Source: Chitinophagaceae bacterium
GTDB taxonomy: Bacteria; Bacteroidota; Bacteroidia; Chitinophagales; Chitinophagaceae
Assembly (NCBI GenBank): GCA_947455605.1
Contig: CANGOX010000022.1
Coordinates: forward strand, 1-39,077
Length of the DNA stretch: 39,077 bases
Direction of reading: 5' to 3'
The notes under the pieces were generated by a model that worked only from the letters and a program-made list of their open reading frames with translations, made no database searches and was not told the DNA's origin. Below, one piece after another: positions 14,918 to 23,407 of the stretch. Positions within the stretch are counted from its first letter, which is position 1; each line of letters begins with the position of its first letter. The position numbers and the translations under genes were made by a program.

Positions 14918-17152
14918 TTATAAAACCATTTGCATAAATAACATCCTGGATGCATCGGGAGACACTTTGTTGTCTTCTTCTGCGCCGGCTTTATTTACAT
15001 CCTTTGCTTTTATTCCATCCTGTAAAGGATTATAGCTAACGGCTTTCTTATAATGATATTTACTGCTGTCGATAGGTTTATCCAGTTCTTTCTTCAGGTC
15101 TTCTGCTTCTTTCTGTTTCTTATCATACTCTTTCTGCAGTTCTTCTTTGCTCTTTTTGTATTTTTCTATCGCAGATTTTTCTGTATCGTCATTTCCGTCT
15201 TCATTCACCTCTTCATTCTTTTTCTTATTCGTTCTTTCCAATCCACCCGGTGTCATAATGTATTCCACATCAGAACTCCAGTTTTCGTAACGGTTATTCC
15301 AGTCTTCATCAAAATCCCAATCACTGTTACGGTTACCAAAATGGAATGAATAGGTCAATTGCCTGTTTACACTGCTGGTGATCACTATTTTTTTACCTAC
15401 GGGTACCTGAATAGTTACAGTTACTGCCTGGTTACGGAATTTGGTGCCGCGTTGCAGAGAAAAACCTCTGTCTAAATAGATCAGGCTATCCTGCTGGTCA
15501 ATTCCATAATGGATCTCATTCACATTGCGCACTGCGGCAGTTTCATCGGCACCGTTACTGTATTTATAAGCGGTGATATGATATATAGAATCTGCACTCT
15601 TTGCTACATGTAAGCGAACATTATTCATTACGAGGCTGTCATCTGTCATACTTAAGATACCATCCATCTTAAACCAGCGGCCATATACTTTTACTTTACT
15701 ATCAGGCACCTGTACGATCATTTTTCCGGTAACAGGTTGTTTGATTGTGTATTCCTGTTTGTCTCTTGCCCTTGCATCAAAATTCTGTACGATGCTGGCT
15801 GTGAGAATGCCGGCGCATACCAGACCGATAAACCATAAACCTGCAAATGTAAATCCGAGATAACGGTTACCTGATTTCACACCCATGATGCGGCGTATTA
15901 ACCAGGTAATAAAAGCAACTACCGGTACACCCAGGAAAAGTAATAAGGTAGACCATGCGAGGAAATTCTGCCAGAATCCTTCGAGGAAGAAATTCTTTAA
16001 AGGAAATACACCTACTCCGGCAACCATAAAAGCTAATAGGGTTACAAGTAAAGCGAAAGCAAGAATACCTGCTATAAAAAGGAAGAAGGCTTTGAACATG
16101 ATACCGATCGCTCTCAGTACACGGCTTCCGCCTCTTCGAGCTGCACCACCGGCTTCCGCGCCAAACTGTTGTCCTTTCTGTCCAACAGTTTTTCCAACCT
16201 CCTGTCCAAACTCCTGTGCTTTCTCTTTGAACTCACCACCCCATTTTTCTGCGCGTGATTTAAATCCTTCCAGATCTTCCTGGATCGTATTCTTAATGGT
16301 GTTCAGGTCTACTTTCTCACCGCGCATCTCTAATTTTTCAGAAGCGCTTTTCGCTTCCGGAATCACAGCCCATAGTACAGCATACACTACGAATAAGGTA
16401 CCACCGAAAGAACCGAATACGATACCGGGAAAAGGATCTCCGTCGAACCAGAATGCGTGGCGGAATATATTGTTGATGATACCTACTACCAAAGGCAGAG
16501 CAAAGATCAAACGTGGGATCCACACTGCGATATCAAAATAAGAAGCGATACCACTGGCTACACCCGCTATCACCTTTTCTTCAGGGTTACGGTATAAACG
16601 TTTGGCCGAAGAAATGTGTTCCAAAGATTTTGTAGGAAGTATGATCCATAATAATATATAGACAAGGATACCTGTACCCGCACCAAAACTCATCAGCGCA
16701 AATACCAAACGAACGATGGTTGGGTCTACACGCAGGTAGTTGGCCAATCCGCCACACACACCACCGAGTATCTTGTCGGTTGAATCGCGGTATAAGCGGC
16801 CACGGGGTGCAGCAGTGTTTGCATAATCATAAGACGGCCCTTTATCATTGGTTCCTTCACCACCTAATTGTGAATGCACATTGTTTTCTTCGCCTTCAAA
16901 ATCTTCAGGGCGGCCCATACTTGCAATGATCTTGTTCACATCATCTTCTGTAATACAGGTGCTGCCTTTTTTTAGGCTCTCGCCAAACAGTTCTGCAATA
17001 CGTCCTTCAATATCATTAATGATCTCATCGCGACCCTCCTCGTTGGCAAAGAACCTGCGCAGGCTTTCCACATACTGTTTCAGCATGTCGTAAGCAGATT
17101 CCTCAATGGGAATCACCCTGCCCTGGAAGTTTATATTAATTACCTTTTTCAT
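14918..17152 (-). CDS. PspC-domain membrane protein with two PspC repeats
   Basis: 744 residues. Residues 1-95 form a conserved soluble N-terminal domain (VININFQGRVIPIEESAYD, ending IIASMGRPEDFEGE). Two PspC domains follow: RLYRDSTDKILGGVCGGLA at about 117 and RLYRNPEEKVIAGVASGIA at about 184, each ending in a membrane segment. More transmembrane helices lie around 350-450, then an exported beta-rich region (TGKMIVQVPDSKVKVYG onward) and a charged coiled coil (KSKEELQKEYDKKQKEAE). Such proteins resemble phage-shock or cell-envelope stress sensors. The PadR regulator ends 22 bases upstream, and the pair is a recurrent Bacteroidota arrangement. Confidence 0.9.
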   Translation of the reverse strand: MKKVININFQGRVIPIEESAYDMLKQYVESLRRFFANEEGRDEIINDIEGRIAELFGESLKKGSTCITEDDVNKIIASMGRPEDFEGEENNVHSQLGGEGTNDKGPSYDYANTAAPRGRLYRDSTDKILGGVCGGLANYLRVDPTIVRLVFALMSFGAGTGILVYILLWIILPTKSLEHISSAKRLYRNPEEKVIAGVASGIASYFDIAVWIPRLIFALPLVVGIINNIFRHAFWFDGDPFPGIVFGSFGGTLFVVYAVLWAVIPEAKSASEKLEMRGEKVDLNTIKNTIQEDLEGFKSRAEKWGGEFKEKAQEFGQEVGKTVGQKGQQFGAEAGGAARRGGSRVLRAIGIMFKAFFLFIAGILAFALLVTLLAFMVAGVGVFPLKNFFLEGFWQNFLAWSTLLLFLGVPVVAFITWLIRRIMGVKSGNRYLGFTFAGLWFIGLVCAGILTASIVQNFDARARDKQEYTIKQPVTGKMIVQVPDSKVKVYGRWFKMDGILSMTDDSLVMNNVRLHVAKSADSIYHITAYKYSNGADETAAVRNVNEIHYGIDQQDSLIYLDRGFSLQRGTKFRNQAVTVTIQVPVGKKIVITSSVNRQLTYSFHFGNRNSDWDFDEDWNNRYENWSSDVEYIMTPGGLERTNKKKNEEVNEDGNDDTEKSAIEKYKKSKEELQKEYDKKQKEAEDLKKELDKPIDSSKYHYKKAVSYNPLQDGIKAKDVNKAGAEEDNKVSPDASRMLFMQMVL

Positions 17153-17174
17153 GGTCTGTCAATTTTATAGTTGG

Positions 17175-17540
17175 TTAAGGTTGAGGTTGGGTTTCTTCGG
17201 ATGATGAATAAGGAGGCGGTTGGGTAAGTGCATGAACAGCATCGGCCAATTCCTGCCAGGTGCGTTCGAGTTCGCCATAGAATTCGAGGCCTTTATCTGT
17301 CATCACGAAATATTTACGTGGCGGTCCGCTGTTGCTTTCTACCCAGCGGTAAGTAAGTAATCCTGCGTTCTTCAACCTGGTAAGCAGAGGATACAAGGTT
17401 CCTTCCAGAATGTGGAGGTTGGCCGATTTCATCCTTTCTACCAGATCAGAGGGATAGACTTCTCCCTGGCGTATGATGGATAAGATACAAAACTCCAACA
17501 CGCCCTTTCGCATCTGACTTTGTGTGTTCTGAATGTCCAT
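17175..17540 (-). CDS. PadR-family transcriptional regulator
   Basis: 121 residues. The winged-helix PadR domain spans about 10-100: MRKGVLEFCILSIIRQGEVY, the recognition region NLHILEGTLYPLLTRLKNAG and the wing SGPPRKYFVMTDKG, then a short dimerisation helix and a Pro/Ser tail. PadR proteins are usually autoregulated repressors. It sits directly before the PspC gene (22-base gap). A 25-bp dyad 460 bases upstream (18002-18026), in front of the small gene at 17703-17894, is a reasonable operator candidate. Confidence 0.93.
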   Translation of the reverse strand: MDIQNTQSQMRKGVLEFCILSIIRQGEVYPSDLVERMKSANLHILEGTLYPLLTRLKNAGLLTYRWVESNSGPPRKYFVMTDKGLEFYGELERTWQELADAVHALTQPPPYSSSEETQPQP

Positions 17541-17617
17541 AACCCGAGTTTTTGGAGCCGCCCTGAAATGGCAAGTATTGCAGCGGCCTGTTATTAAATG
17601 AATACTGTGGGAGTTCT

Positions 17618-17694
17618 AAGTGATAAGCGTTAGGTGTTAAGTAAATAACCGTTGCGCTGTTTTGGTCAAACTTAAAACTTAGCACTTATTACCT
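17618..17694. repeat. imperfect palindrome between the small gene and padR
   Basis: Arms 17618-17642 and 17670-17694 are imperfect reverse complements made of AAGTG(A/C)TAAG-type units. It would form a hairpin in a transcript running from 17894 to padR and could lower read-through into padR. Confidence 0.55.
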
Positions 17695-17702
17695 GCAACT
17701 TT

Positions 17703-17894
17703 CTATGCTAAGTGCCTTCTTACCATTCTGGCTCTTCTGCTGCGTTCTACATTCCAAAGGTCTGCAGCACAAAATATGGTTTTGTGGTTTACAGTGGGTG
17801 CGTCTACAGCAATGGTTTCTTTTACTTCTTTAACCAGGTTTTCAAGTTGTGTTTTACCCAGTGTTTGAAAGAAGGTTCTGTTTTCCGTTTTCAT
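17703..17894 (-). CDS. small cytosolic protein, function unknown
   Basis: 63 residues: an acidic amphipathic N-terminal half (TLGKTQLENLVKEVKETIAV), a short middle with Cys and Trp (KTIFCAADLWNVERS) and a strongly basic end (RRARMVRRHLA). No signal peptide or membrane segment. The ATG follows an A-rich leader, and coding composition looks genuine. It is positioned as the first gene after a dyad and promoter-like sequence and precedes padR by 162 bases. I have no family name; the basic tail could bind nucleic acid. Confidence 0.6.
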   Translation of the reverse strand: MKTENRTFFQTLGKTQLENLVKEVKETIAVDAPTVNHKTIFCAADLWNVERSRRARMVRRHLA

Positions 17895-17983
17895 GATCTT
17901 TTGTATTAAAAGTTTTTAAATGATTTTTTTGAAGGGTTTCGGGCTTTTCTCTTTGTTGCTGCCTCTCATCCCCTTTGACAACA

Positions 17984-18026
17984 CAAAGATGGGGATTTAT
18001 TTGGTACTATGCAACACACAGTACCA
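17984..18026 (-). promoter_or_regulatory. promoter with overlapping dyad, candidate PadR operator
   Basis: TGGTACT (18002-18008) and AGTACCA (18020-18026) form a perfect 7-bp inverted repeat, with further symmetry TG...CA inside. On the minus strand a TTG lies inside the dyad (18012-18014), followed 20 bases later by CATCTTTG (17984-17991), a near match to TAnnTTTG at near-standard spacing. A protein on the dyad would cover the -33 region, as expected for an autoregulated repressor of the small gene-padR-pspC unit. The 17895-18256 spacer otherwise holds AT-rich DNA and the arsR operators. Confidence 0.5.
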
Positions 18027-18188
18027 TGTTTTTTTTAGTAATCGGCAGAGGATAGTATTTGATTAGTTTCAAATATTTGATAATCAAGTATTTATAAAAT
18101 AATTGATTTTTATCGATATGGTGAGCGGCAAATATTGAATGATGAGTGGCGATTTTAAAAACTGAGTATATCTGAAGCAAAAAATATT

Positions 18189-18206
18189 TATCGCAAAAAT
18201 ACGATT
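18189..18206. promoter_or_regulatory. ArsR-like operator, distal
   Basis: ATCG-N8-CGAT at 18190-18205, within T-ATCG...CGAT-T. The same 16-bp layout occurs 45 bases downstream. Located 50 bases before the arsR start. Confidence 0.65.
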
Positions 18207-18233
18207 AACCAAATATTCTGCTTTTCTTTGTTC

Positions 18234-18251
18234 TATCGTAAAAAAACGATA
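18234..18251. promoter_or_regulatory. ArsR-like operator, proximal
   Basis: TATCGTAAAAAAAACGATA-type dyad: ATCG (18235-18238), eight bases, CGAT (18247-18250), flanked by T and A to give a perfect dyad. It ends 5 bases before the arsR ATG, so bound repressor would cover the leader. Derepression by As(III) or Sb(III) is expected from the family. Confidence 0.7.
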
Positions 18252-18256
18252 AACTA

Positions 18257-18592
18257 ATGGCAACAGCGAAAACAACTGAATTTACGCAGGCAGAACAGGA
18301 TCTGGCAACGTTTGCCAAAGCCTTGGCGCACCCGGCACGGATTGCCATCCTTAAGATCCTTGCAGAACAGAATGCCTGTATCTGCGGAAAGATCGTTGAG
18401 GTATTACCGTTGGCACAATCCACCGTTTCGCAGCATCTGAAAGAATTAAAGAATGCAGGACTGATAAAAGGTACTGTGGAGGGCCCGAAAAGCTGTTACT
18501 GTATCAATTGGGAAGCATTTGAAAAGATCAATAGTGAGTTTAGTTTCTTATTCACGTCATTAAAAACCCAAAACTCAAAATCCTGTTGTTAA
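18257..18592 (+). CDS. arsR: ArsR-family arsenite-responsive repressor
   Basis: 111 residues with a winged helix: [16 protein letters not shown], recognition helix [16 protein letters not shown]. Candidate As(III) ligands are C41 and C43 (NACICGK, the place of ELCVCDL in plasmid ArsR), C80 and C82 in the wing, and a terminal C110-C111. It begins an operon with arsM, arsN, acr3 and arsC and has two matching dyads in its leader, so autorepression relieved by arsenite is very likely. Its small size, lacking any extra domain, is normal. Confidence 0.95.
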   Translation: MATAKTTEFTQAEQDLATFAKALAHPARIAILKILAEQNACICGKIVEVLPLAQSTVSQHLKELKNAGLIKGTVEGPKSCYCINWEAFEKINSEFSFLFTSLKTQNSKSCC

Positions 18593-18606
18593 GCACTAAA
18601 CAAACT

Positions 18607-18657
18607 GCGCCCTTGCGCCTTTGCGTGCAAATAATTCACGCAAAGGCGCAGAGGCGC
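18607..18657. repeat. palindromic repeat, family A, copy 2 (before arsM)
   Basis: Arms 18607-18627 and 18637-18657 pair at 19 of 21 positions around AAATAATT-type loop bases; units are GCGCCTTTGCG. It lies between arsR and arsM and would form a hairpin in the operon mRNA. Confidence 0.85.
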
Positions 18658-18687
18658 AATGAGAACCGAAAACAAAAAATTACCTAT

Positions 18688-19533
18688 ATGCAAACAGACA
18701 ATCAACTAAAAGAACTCGTTAAAGAAAAGTACACTGAGATCGCAGAACAATCACGCGAACAGAATGCATCCTCCTGCTGCGGTGCTGGTGGCTGCAGCAC
18801 AGAAGTGTATAACCTGATGGCCGATGATTATACAAAACTGAAAGGCTATAATGCCGATGCCGACCTTGGTTTAGGTTGCGGCCTGCCAACTGAGTTTGCC
18901 AAGATCCAGAAAGGTAATGTAGTGATCGATCTGGGTAGCGGTGCCGGCAATGATTGTTTTGTAGCCCGTGCCTTTATAGGAGAAACCGGTAAAGTAATAG
19001 GTATTGATTTTACAGAGAAAATGGTGGAGAAAGCCAGGATCAATGCAGAAAAACTCGGCTATCATAATGTAGAATTCCGTTTGGGTGATATTGAAAAGAT
19101 GCCCGTAACCTCTGATGTGGCAGATGTGGTGGTGAGTAATTGTGTACTCAATCTTGTTCCCAATAAATTCAATGTATTAAAAGAGATCTACCGTGTATTA
19201 AAACCCGGTGGTCATTTCAGTATCTCTGATATTGTATTAGAAGGCGAATTACCGGCACAATTAAAACAGGCAGCAGAAATGTATGCGGGTTGTGTATCCG
19301 GTGCTATTCAGAAACAAGTGTATATGGAATTGATCTCTGCTAATGGTTTTGCCAATATTACTGTACAGAAAGAGAAAGTGATTACCATTCCGGATGATAT
19401 TCTGATCAACTATATCAGTAAAGAAGAAATTGATCTGTTCAGGAATAGTGAGATGGGTATTTATAGTGTTACTGTTTACGCAGAAAAACCTTTGGTGAAA
19501 GAGGCTTGCTGTGCACCAGGTTGTTGTAACTGA
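18688..19533 (+). CDS. arsM: arsenite S-adenosylmethionine methyltransferase
   Basis: 281 residues from the ATG at 18688; the open frame extends upstream into the palindrome and is rejected there. The SAM site is VIDLGSGAGNDCF (about 79-91) and GIDFTEKMVEKA. The three cysteines essential for As(III) methylation in ArsM are present: C64 (LGCGLP), C152 (SNCVLNLVP) and C202 (YAGCVSGA). Vicinal cysteines also lie at C30-C31 and at the end (ACCAPGCC), which could collect arsenite. It methylates As(III) to methylated, volatile or more toxic trivalent species. A family A palindrome sits on each side of the gene. Confidence 0.96.
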   Translation: MQTDNQLKELVKEKYTEIAEQSREQNASSCCGAGGCSTEVYNLMADDYTKLKGYNADADLGLGCGLPTEFAKIQKGNVVIDLGSGAGNDCFVARAFIGETGKVIGIDFTEKMVEKARINAEKLGYHNVEFRLGDIEKMPVTSDVADVVVSNCVLNLVPNKFNVLKEIYRVLKPGGHFSISDIVLEGELPAQLKQAAEMYAGCVSGAIQKQVYMELISANGFANITVQKEKVITIPDDILINYISKEEIDLFRNSEMGIYSVTVYAEKPLVKEACCAPGCCN

Positions 19534-19542
19534 TCTTAAAAC

Positions 19543-19595
19543 TGCGCCTTTGCGCCTTTGCGAGAATTATTTGCACGCTAAGGCGCAGAGGCGCA
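19543..19595. repeat. palindromic repeat, family A, copy 3 (after arsM)
   Basis: Arms 19543-19564 and 19574-19595 are imperfect reverse complements (about 19 of 22) with the same GCGCCTTTGCG units as copy 2. It starts 10 bases after the arsM stop and ends 13 bases before arsN. Confidence 0.85.
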
Positions 19596-19608
19596 ATGAA
19601 AACCACTT

Positions 19609-20085
19609 ATGAAGATAATTGCACTACTTCCCGAACACTGGGAAGCCGTTAAGAAAATTTATGAAGAAGGGATTGCCACCGGTAATGCCACTTTTCAAAC
19701 CTCAGCACCCAGCTGGGAAGAATGGGATACGGCACATGTTGCCAAACCCAGATTTGTGGCAGTTGAAAATAATGAAGTGCTGGGCTGGGCAGCTATCACA
19801 CCGGTTAGCGGAAGATGTGTTTATGCCGGCGTTGGTGAAGTAAGTGTGTATGTTGGCGCAAATGCAAGAGGTAAGGGTGTAGGGAAACAATTGTTAATTG
19901 CACTGATAGAAGGAAGTGAAAAAGAAAATTTCTGGACCTTACAGGCTGGTGTATTTCCAGAGAACATTGCCAGCCTTTCCATTCATCAAGCCTGTGGTTT
20001 TCGTATTATCGGAACCAGAGAAAAAATTGGTAAGATGAACGGTGTTTGGCGTGATACAGTTTTACTGGAAAAAAGAAGTGATTAA
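19609..20085 (+). CDS. arsN: GNAT N-acetyltransferase, ArsN1/phosphinothricin-acetyltransferase type
   Basis: 158 residues. N-terminal [15 protein letters not shown] and SWEEWD are typical of the phosphinothricin acetyltransferase group; the acetyl-CoA loop is [11 protein letters not shown], followed by [17 protein letters not shown] and a C-terminal [11 protein letters not shown]. ArsN1 enzymes of this group N-acetylate arsinothricin, an arsenic-containing glutamate analogue, and also phosphinothricin. Its place inside an ars operon, between arsM and acr3 (20 bases before acr3), favours the arsenic substrate. Activity on arsinothricin is inference; the group and context are seen. Confidence 0.85.
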   Translation: MKIIALLPEHWEAVKKIYEEGIATGNATFQTSAPSWEEWDTAHVAKPRFVAVENNEVLGWAAITPVSGRCVYAGVGEVSVYVGANARGKGVGKQLLIALIEGSEKENFWTLQAGVFPENIASLSIHQACGFRIIGTREKIGKMNGVWRDTVLLEKRSD

Positions 20086-20105
20086 TTTTAAACACAAGAA
20101 AGGAT

Positions 20106-21188
20106 ATGTCTGCAAACAATTGCGCACCCGCTACCGAAAGAAAAAAATTAAGCTTTCTTGATCGCTATCTTACCCTTTGGATCTTTATGGCTATGCTGCT
20201 CGGTGTGGGCATCGGATATTTTGTTCCGTCTTCATCGGGTTTTATTAATTCCTTTTCCAGTGGCACTACCAATATTCCCCTGGCCATTGGTTTGATCTGT
20301 ATGATGTATCCGCCATTGGCAAAAGTTCGTTACGAAAAAATGCACGAGGTATTTAAGAATACCAAAGTATTGGCTGCTTCACTTTTGTTGAACTGGATCA
20401 TCGGACCCATCCTGATGTTTGTATTAGCCATTACCTTGCTGCAAGGTTATCCTGAATATATGATCGGACTGATATTGATCGGTCTTGCCCGTTGTATTGC
20501 CATGGTAGTGGTCTGGAACGAACTGGCAGAAGGCAACAGAGAGTATGCAGCAGGATTGGTTGCCCTCAACAGCATCTTCCAGGTATTATTATATAGTGTG
20601 TATGCTTATCTCTTCATCACAGTACTTCCTCCGTTATTTGGCATCAAGGGACTTGAAGTAAATATCACCATTGCAGAGATTGCCAAAACAGTGGGTATTT
20701 ATCTGGGTATTCCGTTTGCTGCAGGCTTCATCAGCCGTTATACGTTGATCAGAATCAAAGGTGAAGAATGGTTTCAGCAAAAATTTGTTCCGTTCATCTC
20801 TCCTATCACATTGATCGCCCTATTATTTACTATTGTTGTTATGTTTAGTCTGAAAGGACAATTGATCGTTCAAATACCGTTTGATGTAATTCGTATTGCA
20901 ATTCCTTTGGTGATCTATTTTGCGATCATGTTTCTGGCAAGTTTTTTTATCGGAAAATACCTTGGAGCAGACTATTCAAAAAATGCCGCCATCGCTTTTA
21001 CCGCAACCGGTAACAATTTTGAACTTGCCATTGCGGTTGCTATTGGTGTATTTGGCATTAATTCGGGCCAGGCTTTTGCCGGTGTGATAGGGCCATTGGT
21101 AGAGGTACCCGCACTCATTGCGTTGGTAAATGTGGCTTTCTGGCTGAAGAGAAAATACTATCCTTCAGAAAAAAATGAATTCCATTAA
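20106..21188 (+). CDS. acr3: arsenite efflux permease, Acr3 family
   Basis: 360 residues with ten predicted transmembrane helices. The essential Acr3 cysteine is C130 ([15 protein letters not shown]) and the conserved acidic residue is E306 ([16 protein letters not shown]). The first residues are soluble and carry NNCAPAT. It is an inner-membrane antiporter that expels As(OH)3 using the proton gradient; no ArsA ATPase is present, as usual for Acr3. It is the efflux part of the operon and is followed 34 bases later by the arsenate reductase. Confidence 0.96.
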   Translation: MSANNCAPATERKKLSFLDRYLTLWIFMAMLLGVGIGYFVPSSSGFINSFSSGTTNIPLAIGLICMMYPPLAKVRYEKMHEVFKNTKVLAASLLLNWIIGPILMFVLAITLLQGYPEYMIGLILIGLARCIAMVVVWNELAEGNREYAAGLVALNSIFQVLLYSVYAYLFITVLPPLFGIKGLEVNITIAEIAKTVGIYLGIPFAAGFISRYTLIRIKGEEWFQQKFVPFISPITLIALLFTIVVMFSLKGQLIVQIPFDVIRIAIPLVIYFAIMFLASFFIGKYLGADYSKNAAIAFTATGNNFELAIAVAIGVFGINSGQAFAGVIGPLVEVPALIALVNVAFWLKRKYYPSEKNEFH

Positions 21189-21222
21189 AATCTATCCTTA
21201 TTAAATCATAAAGACCCATGCT

Positions 21223-21621
21223 ATGTCTTCAAAAAAGAAACTTCTATTCGTTTGTGTTGAAAACAGTAACCGCAGTCAGATGAGCCAGGCTTTTGCCAAA
21301 ATACTGGGTGGTGAGCATGTGGAGGCCTACAGCGCCGGAAGTAAACCCAGTGGTATTGTAAATCCGAAAGCCATAGCGGCTATGAAGGAATTAGGTTACG
21401 ACCTCAGCACACACGACAGTAAATCTTTACAGGAAGTAGAACAGTATGCCCCTTTTGATGCGGTAGTTACCATGGGTTGCGGTGATGCCTGTCCGTGGAT
21501 GCCTGCAAAGAAATTTATTGATTGGCAGATACCAGATCCGAAACATATGGAGCCTGCACAGTTTAATGAGGTACGCGATTTTATCAGCGGGAAAGTAGAA
21601 GACCTGTTGAAGGAATTATGA
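21223..21621 (+). CDS. arsC: arsenate reductase, low-molecular-weight phosphatase fold
   Basis: 132 residues. P-loop CVENSNRS (C11...R17) binds arsenate; resolving cysteines are C86 and C90 in TMGCGDACP; the general acid Asp is in IPDPK (D105). This is the thioredoxin-dependent ArsC type rather than the glutaredoxin-dependent E. coli type. The resolving pair is CxxxC, tighter than in plasmid pI258 ArsC. It reduces As(V) to As(III) for export by Acr3 or methylation by ArsM. The last six bases overlap the convergent holin-family gene. Confidence 0.95.
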   Translation: MSSKKKLLFVCVENSNRSQMSQAFAKILGGEHVEAYSAGSKPSGIVNPKAIAAMKELGYDLSTHDSKSLQEVEQYAPFDAVVTMGCGDACPWMPAKKFIDWQIPDPKHMEPAQFNEVRDFISGKVEDLLKEL

Positions 21622-21984
21622 TCTTTTGCCCTTTCGATCATCTGCGGTACCAATGATCGCTTCAATGATAGAAGAAACGAAACTCACTACCAGACTGAAG
21701 AGTAAGGCTGCAAACCATCCGGTAACCACAAAGCCCGGAACAATATCTGCTGCCCATTTTACAATAATGATATTGATGACGAGTAAGAACAGGCCTAATG
21801 TAAAAATGGTGATCGGTATTGTAAGGATAACCAGTACGGGTTTGATAAAACTATTCAGCAACCCCAACACTACTGCCACAAATAAAGCAGTAAGTGTACT
21901 GTCTACGCTTACCCCATCTAAGATCCATGCGGCAAATAAGACGGCAACGGCGGTAGCAACGGTTTTCGCAAAGAATCTTCCCAT
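21616..21984 (-). CDS. phage-holin-family 4 (YvlD-like) membrane protein
   Basis: 122 residues with four hydrophobic helices: about 5-22, 32-50, 52-75 and 88-112. The pattern AAWILDGVSVDS, LGLLNSFIKPVLVILTIPIT and IVKWAADIVPGF fits the Phage_holin_4_2/YvlD group of chromosomal membrane proteins, which are not known to lyse cells. The tail DDRKGKRS is basic. Its stop overlaps the arsC end by six bases on the opposite strand, so read-through from the ars operon would make antisense RNA to it. Confidence 0.88.
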   Translation of the reverse strand: MGRFFAKTVATAVAVLFAAWILDGVSVDSTLTALFVAVVLGLLNSFIKPVLVILTIPITIFTLGLFLLVINIIIVKWAADIVPGFVVTGWFAALLFSLVVSFVSSIIEAIIGTADDRKGKRS

Positions 21985-22121
21985 GGTGGTTTATTTGTAA
22001 GTTAAGTTACCATTTATTTTGCTCGATCTCAAAATGCCATGCGAAACCTTGTATACTGGCGTCTTTCTTGTTAGGTCATTAATTGCAAGGCACAAGGAGG
22101 CAAAGGGTTGCTAAGAAAAAG

Positions 22122-23405
22122 CTACACTACTACTAACTCATAAAACTCCTCAGGCACAAGGTATTTTTTGGCGAGGGTTTGAATTTCTTCGGGAGTAACG
22201 GATTGTACGGTTTTGATGCTGCTGTAAAAATATTCATCGGTTAACCCGTTTAGTATATAGTTCTTCCATCGGGCAATGATCTGGAAGGGGCCATCGAGGT
22301 CGCCTAAAAGCGAACCGATCATATAATTACGAACCAGATCCAGTTCTTCATCATCTACCAATTCCTCCCGGAGTATATTCATTTCTTTATACACTTCTTC
22401 AACAGTAGCTTCACATACATCCCGCCCGGCTTCTGTACTGATCATCCAGGCACTGTTATGGATATGGTTTTGGAGATAACTGTGTATGCCATAGGTATAC
22501 CCTTTATCCTCACGTATATTACTCATCAGTCTCGATCCAAAGAAACCGCCGAAAATATTATTCAAAACCTGTACTTTCTGAAAATCTGGATGGTGACGGT
22601 TAAAGAAAGGGCGGCCAATACGGATAGCACCCTGTACTCCCTCAGCATCATTGATCACATTATATTTCTTTGTTTCCGCTGTTGCTATATTATAAGTGAT
22701 CTCCGGCATCACTTTCCCGTTCAAAGTAAGGTGGCCGAAATTTTTGTTCAATTGTTCGGCAATATCTGCCGGTGGTTTACCTGCTACAAATACCAGACAT
22801 TTTCCTTCTTTGTAAAAACGCTTATAAAACTCCATCAACTCATCACGCTGTAACTGTTCATAGTCAAGTGTAGAAGTATATTTTCCATAAGGGTGATGAA
22901 ATCCATAAATGTATTCATCGATCAAACGGTTGGCTATAAAATCACATTTCTTAAGATTTACTTCCAGCCTTTGCTTCTGGTTCTGTTTGTAGATGGCCAG
23001 CTCTTCTTCAGGAAAGATACATTCCGTCATAAGCTCGGCTACAACAGGTAATAACTCCGGAAGTTTTTTTGCAAGGCAATGGAGGGTGATGGTTGCTGTT
23101 TCATTATAACAGCTTCGGTTTAGGTAAGCGCCATGAAATTCGAAATGCTCATTTATAGCGAAAGCCTTTCGTTTTGCGGTACCATTCTTTAGCATAAAAT
23201 TGGTTGTGGCAGCAACAATATTCTTTTCTTCATACCAGTTACCAGCATAAAAAACCCATTCAACCAGCAATACTTCCTGGGCGCCAGCATCGATGGTATA
23301 TACAGGTACCCCATTATCGAGGGTAAAATGTTCATAGGGCTTTAACTGCAGTTTCATATTCACTGCATCTACAATTTCCGGCGCACTCTTTCTGTTTAAC
23401 GTCAT
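22122..23405 (-). CDS. M16-family peptidase subunit without catalytic motif
   Basis: 427 residues in the M16 fold (DNGVPVYTIDAGAQEVLLVEW at the start, NIFGGFFGSRLMSNIREDKG in the second half). The position of HxxEH reads NFMLKNG-type sequence, so zinc cannot be bound and this is the non-catalytic partner. The R/Y substrate-binding pair region (REDKGYTYGIHS) is kept. It starts 2 bases after the stop of the catalytic subunit, so the two are translated together and likely form a heterodimer as in other bacterial M16 pairs. Confidence 0.92.
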   Translation of the reverse strand: MTLNRKSAPEIVDAVNMKLQLKPYEHFTLDNGVPVYTIDAGAQEVLLVEWVFYAGNWYEEKNIVAATTNFMLKNGTAKRKAFAINEHFEFHGAYLNRSCYNETATITLHCLAKKLPELLPVVAELMTECIFPEEELAIYKQNQKQRLEVNLKKCDFIANRLIDEYIYGFHHPYGKYTSTLDYEQLQRDELMEFYKRFYKEGKCLVFVAGKPPADIAEQLNKNFGHLTLNGKVMPEITYNIATAETKKYNVINDAEGVQGAIRIGRPFFNRHHPDFQKVQVLNNIFGGFFGSRLMSNIREDKGYTYGIHSYLQNHIHNSAWMISTEAGRDVCEATVEEVYKEMNILREELVDDEELDLVRNYMIGSLLGDLDGPFQIIARWKNYILNGLTDEYFYSSIKTVQSVTPEEIQTLAKKYLVPEEFYELVVV

Positions 23406-23407
23406 GA

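Noticed and set aside
15885..16541. 218-residue plus-strand frame inside the PspC gene
   Set aside because: Antisense shadow of a well-supported membrane protein; Pro/Ser/Arg-rich composition typical of shadows.
21616..21984. Prophage or lysis gene because of the holin family name
   Set aside because: No phage genes nearby; the family includes ordinary chromosomal membrane proteins.
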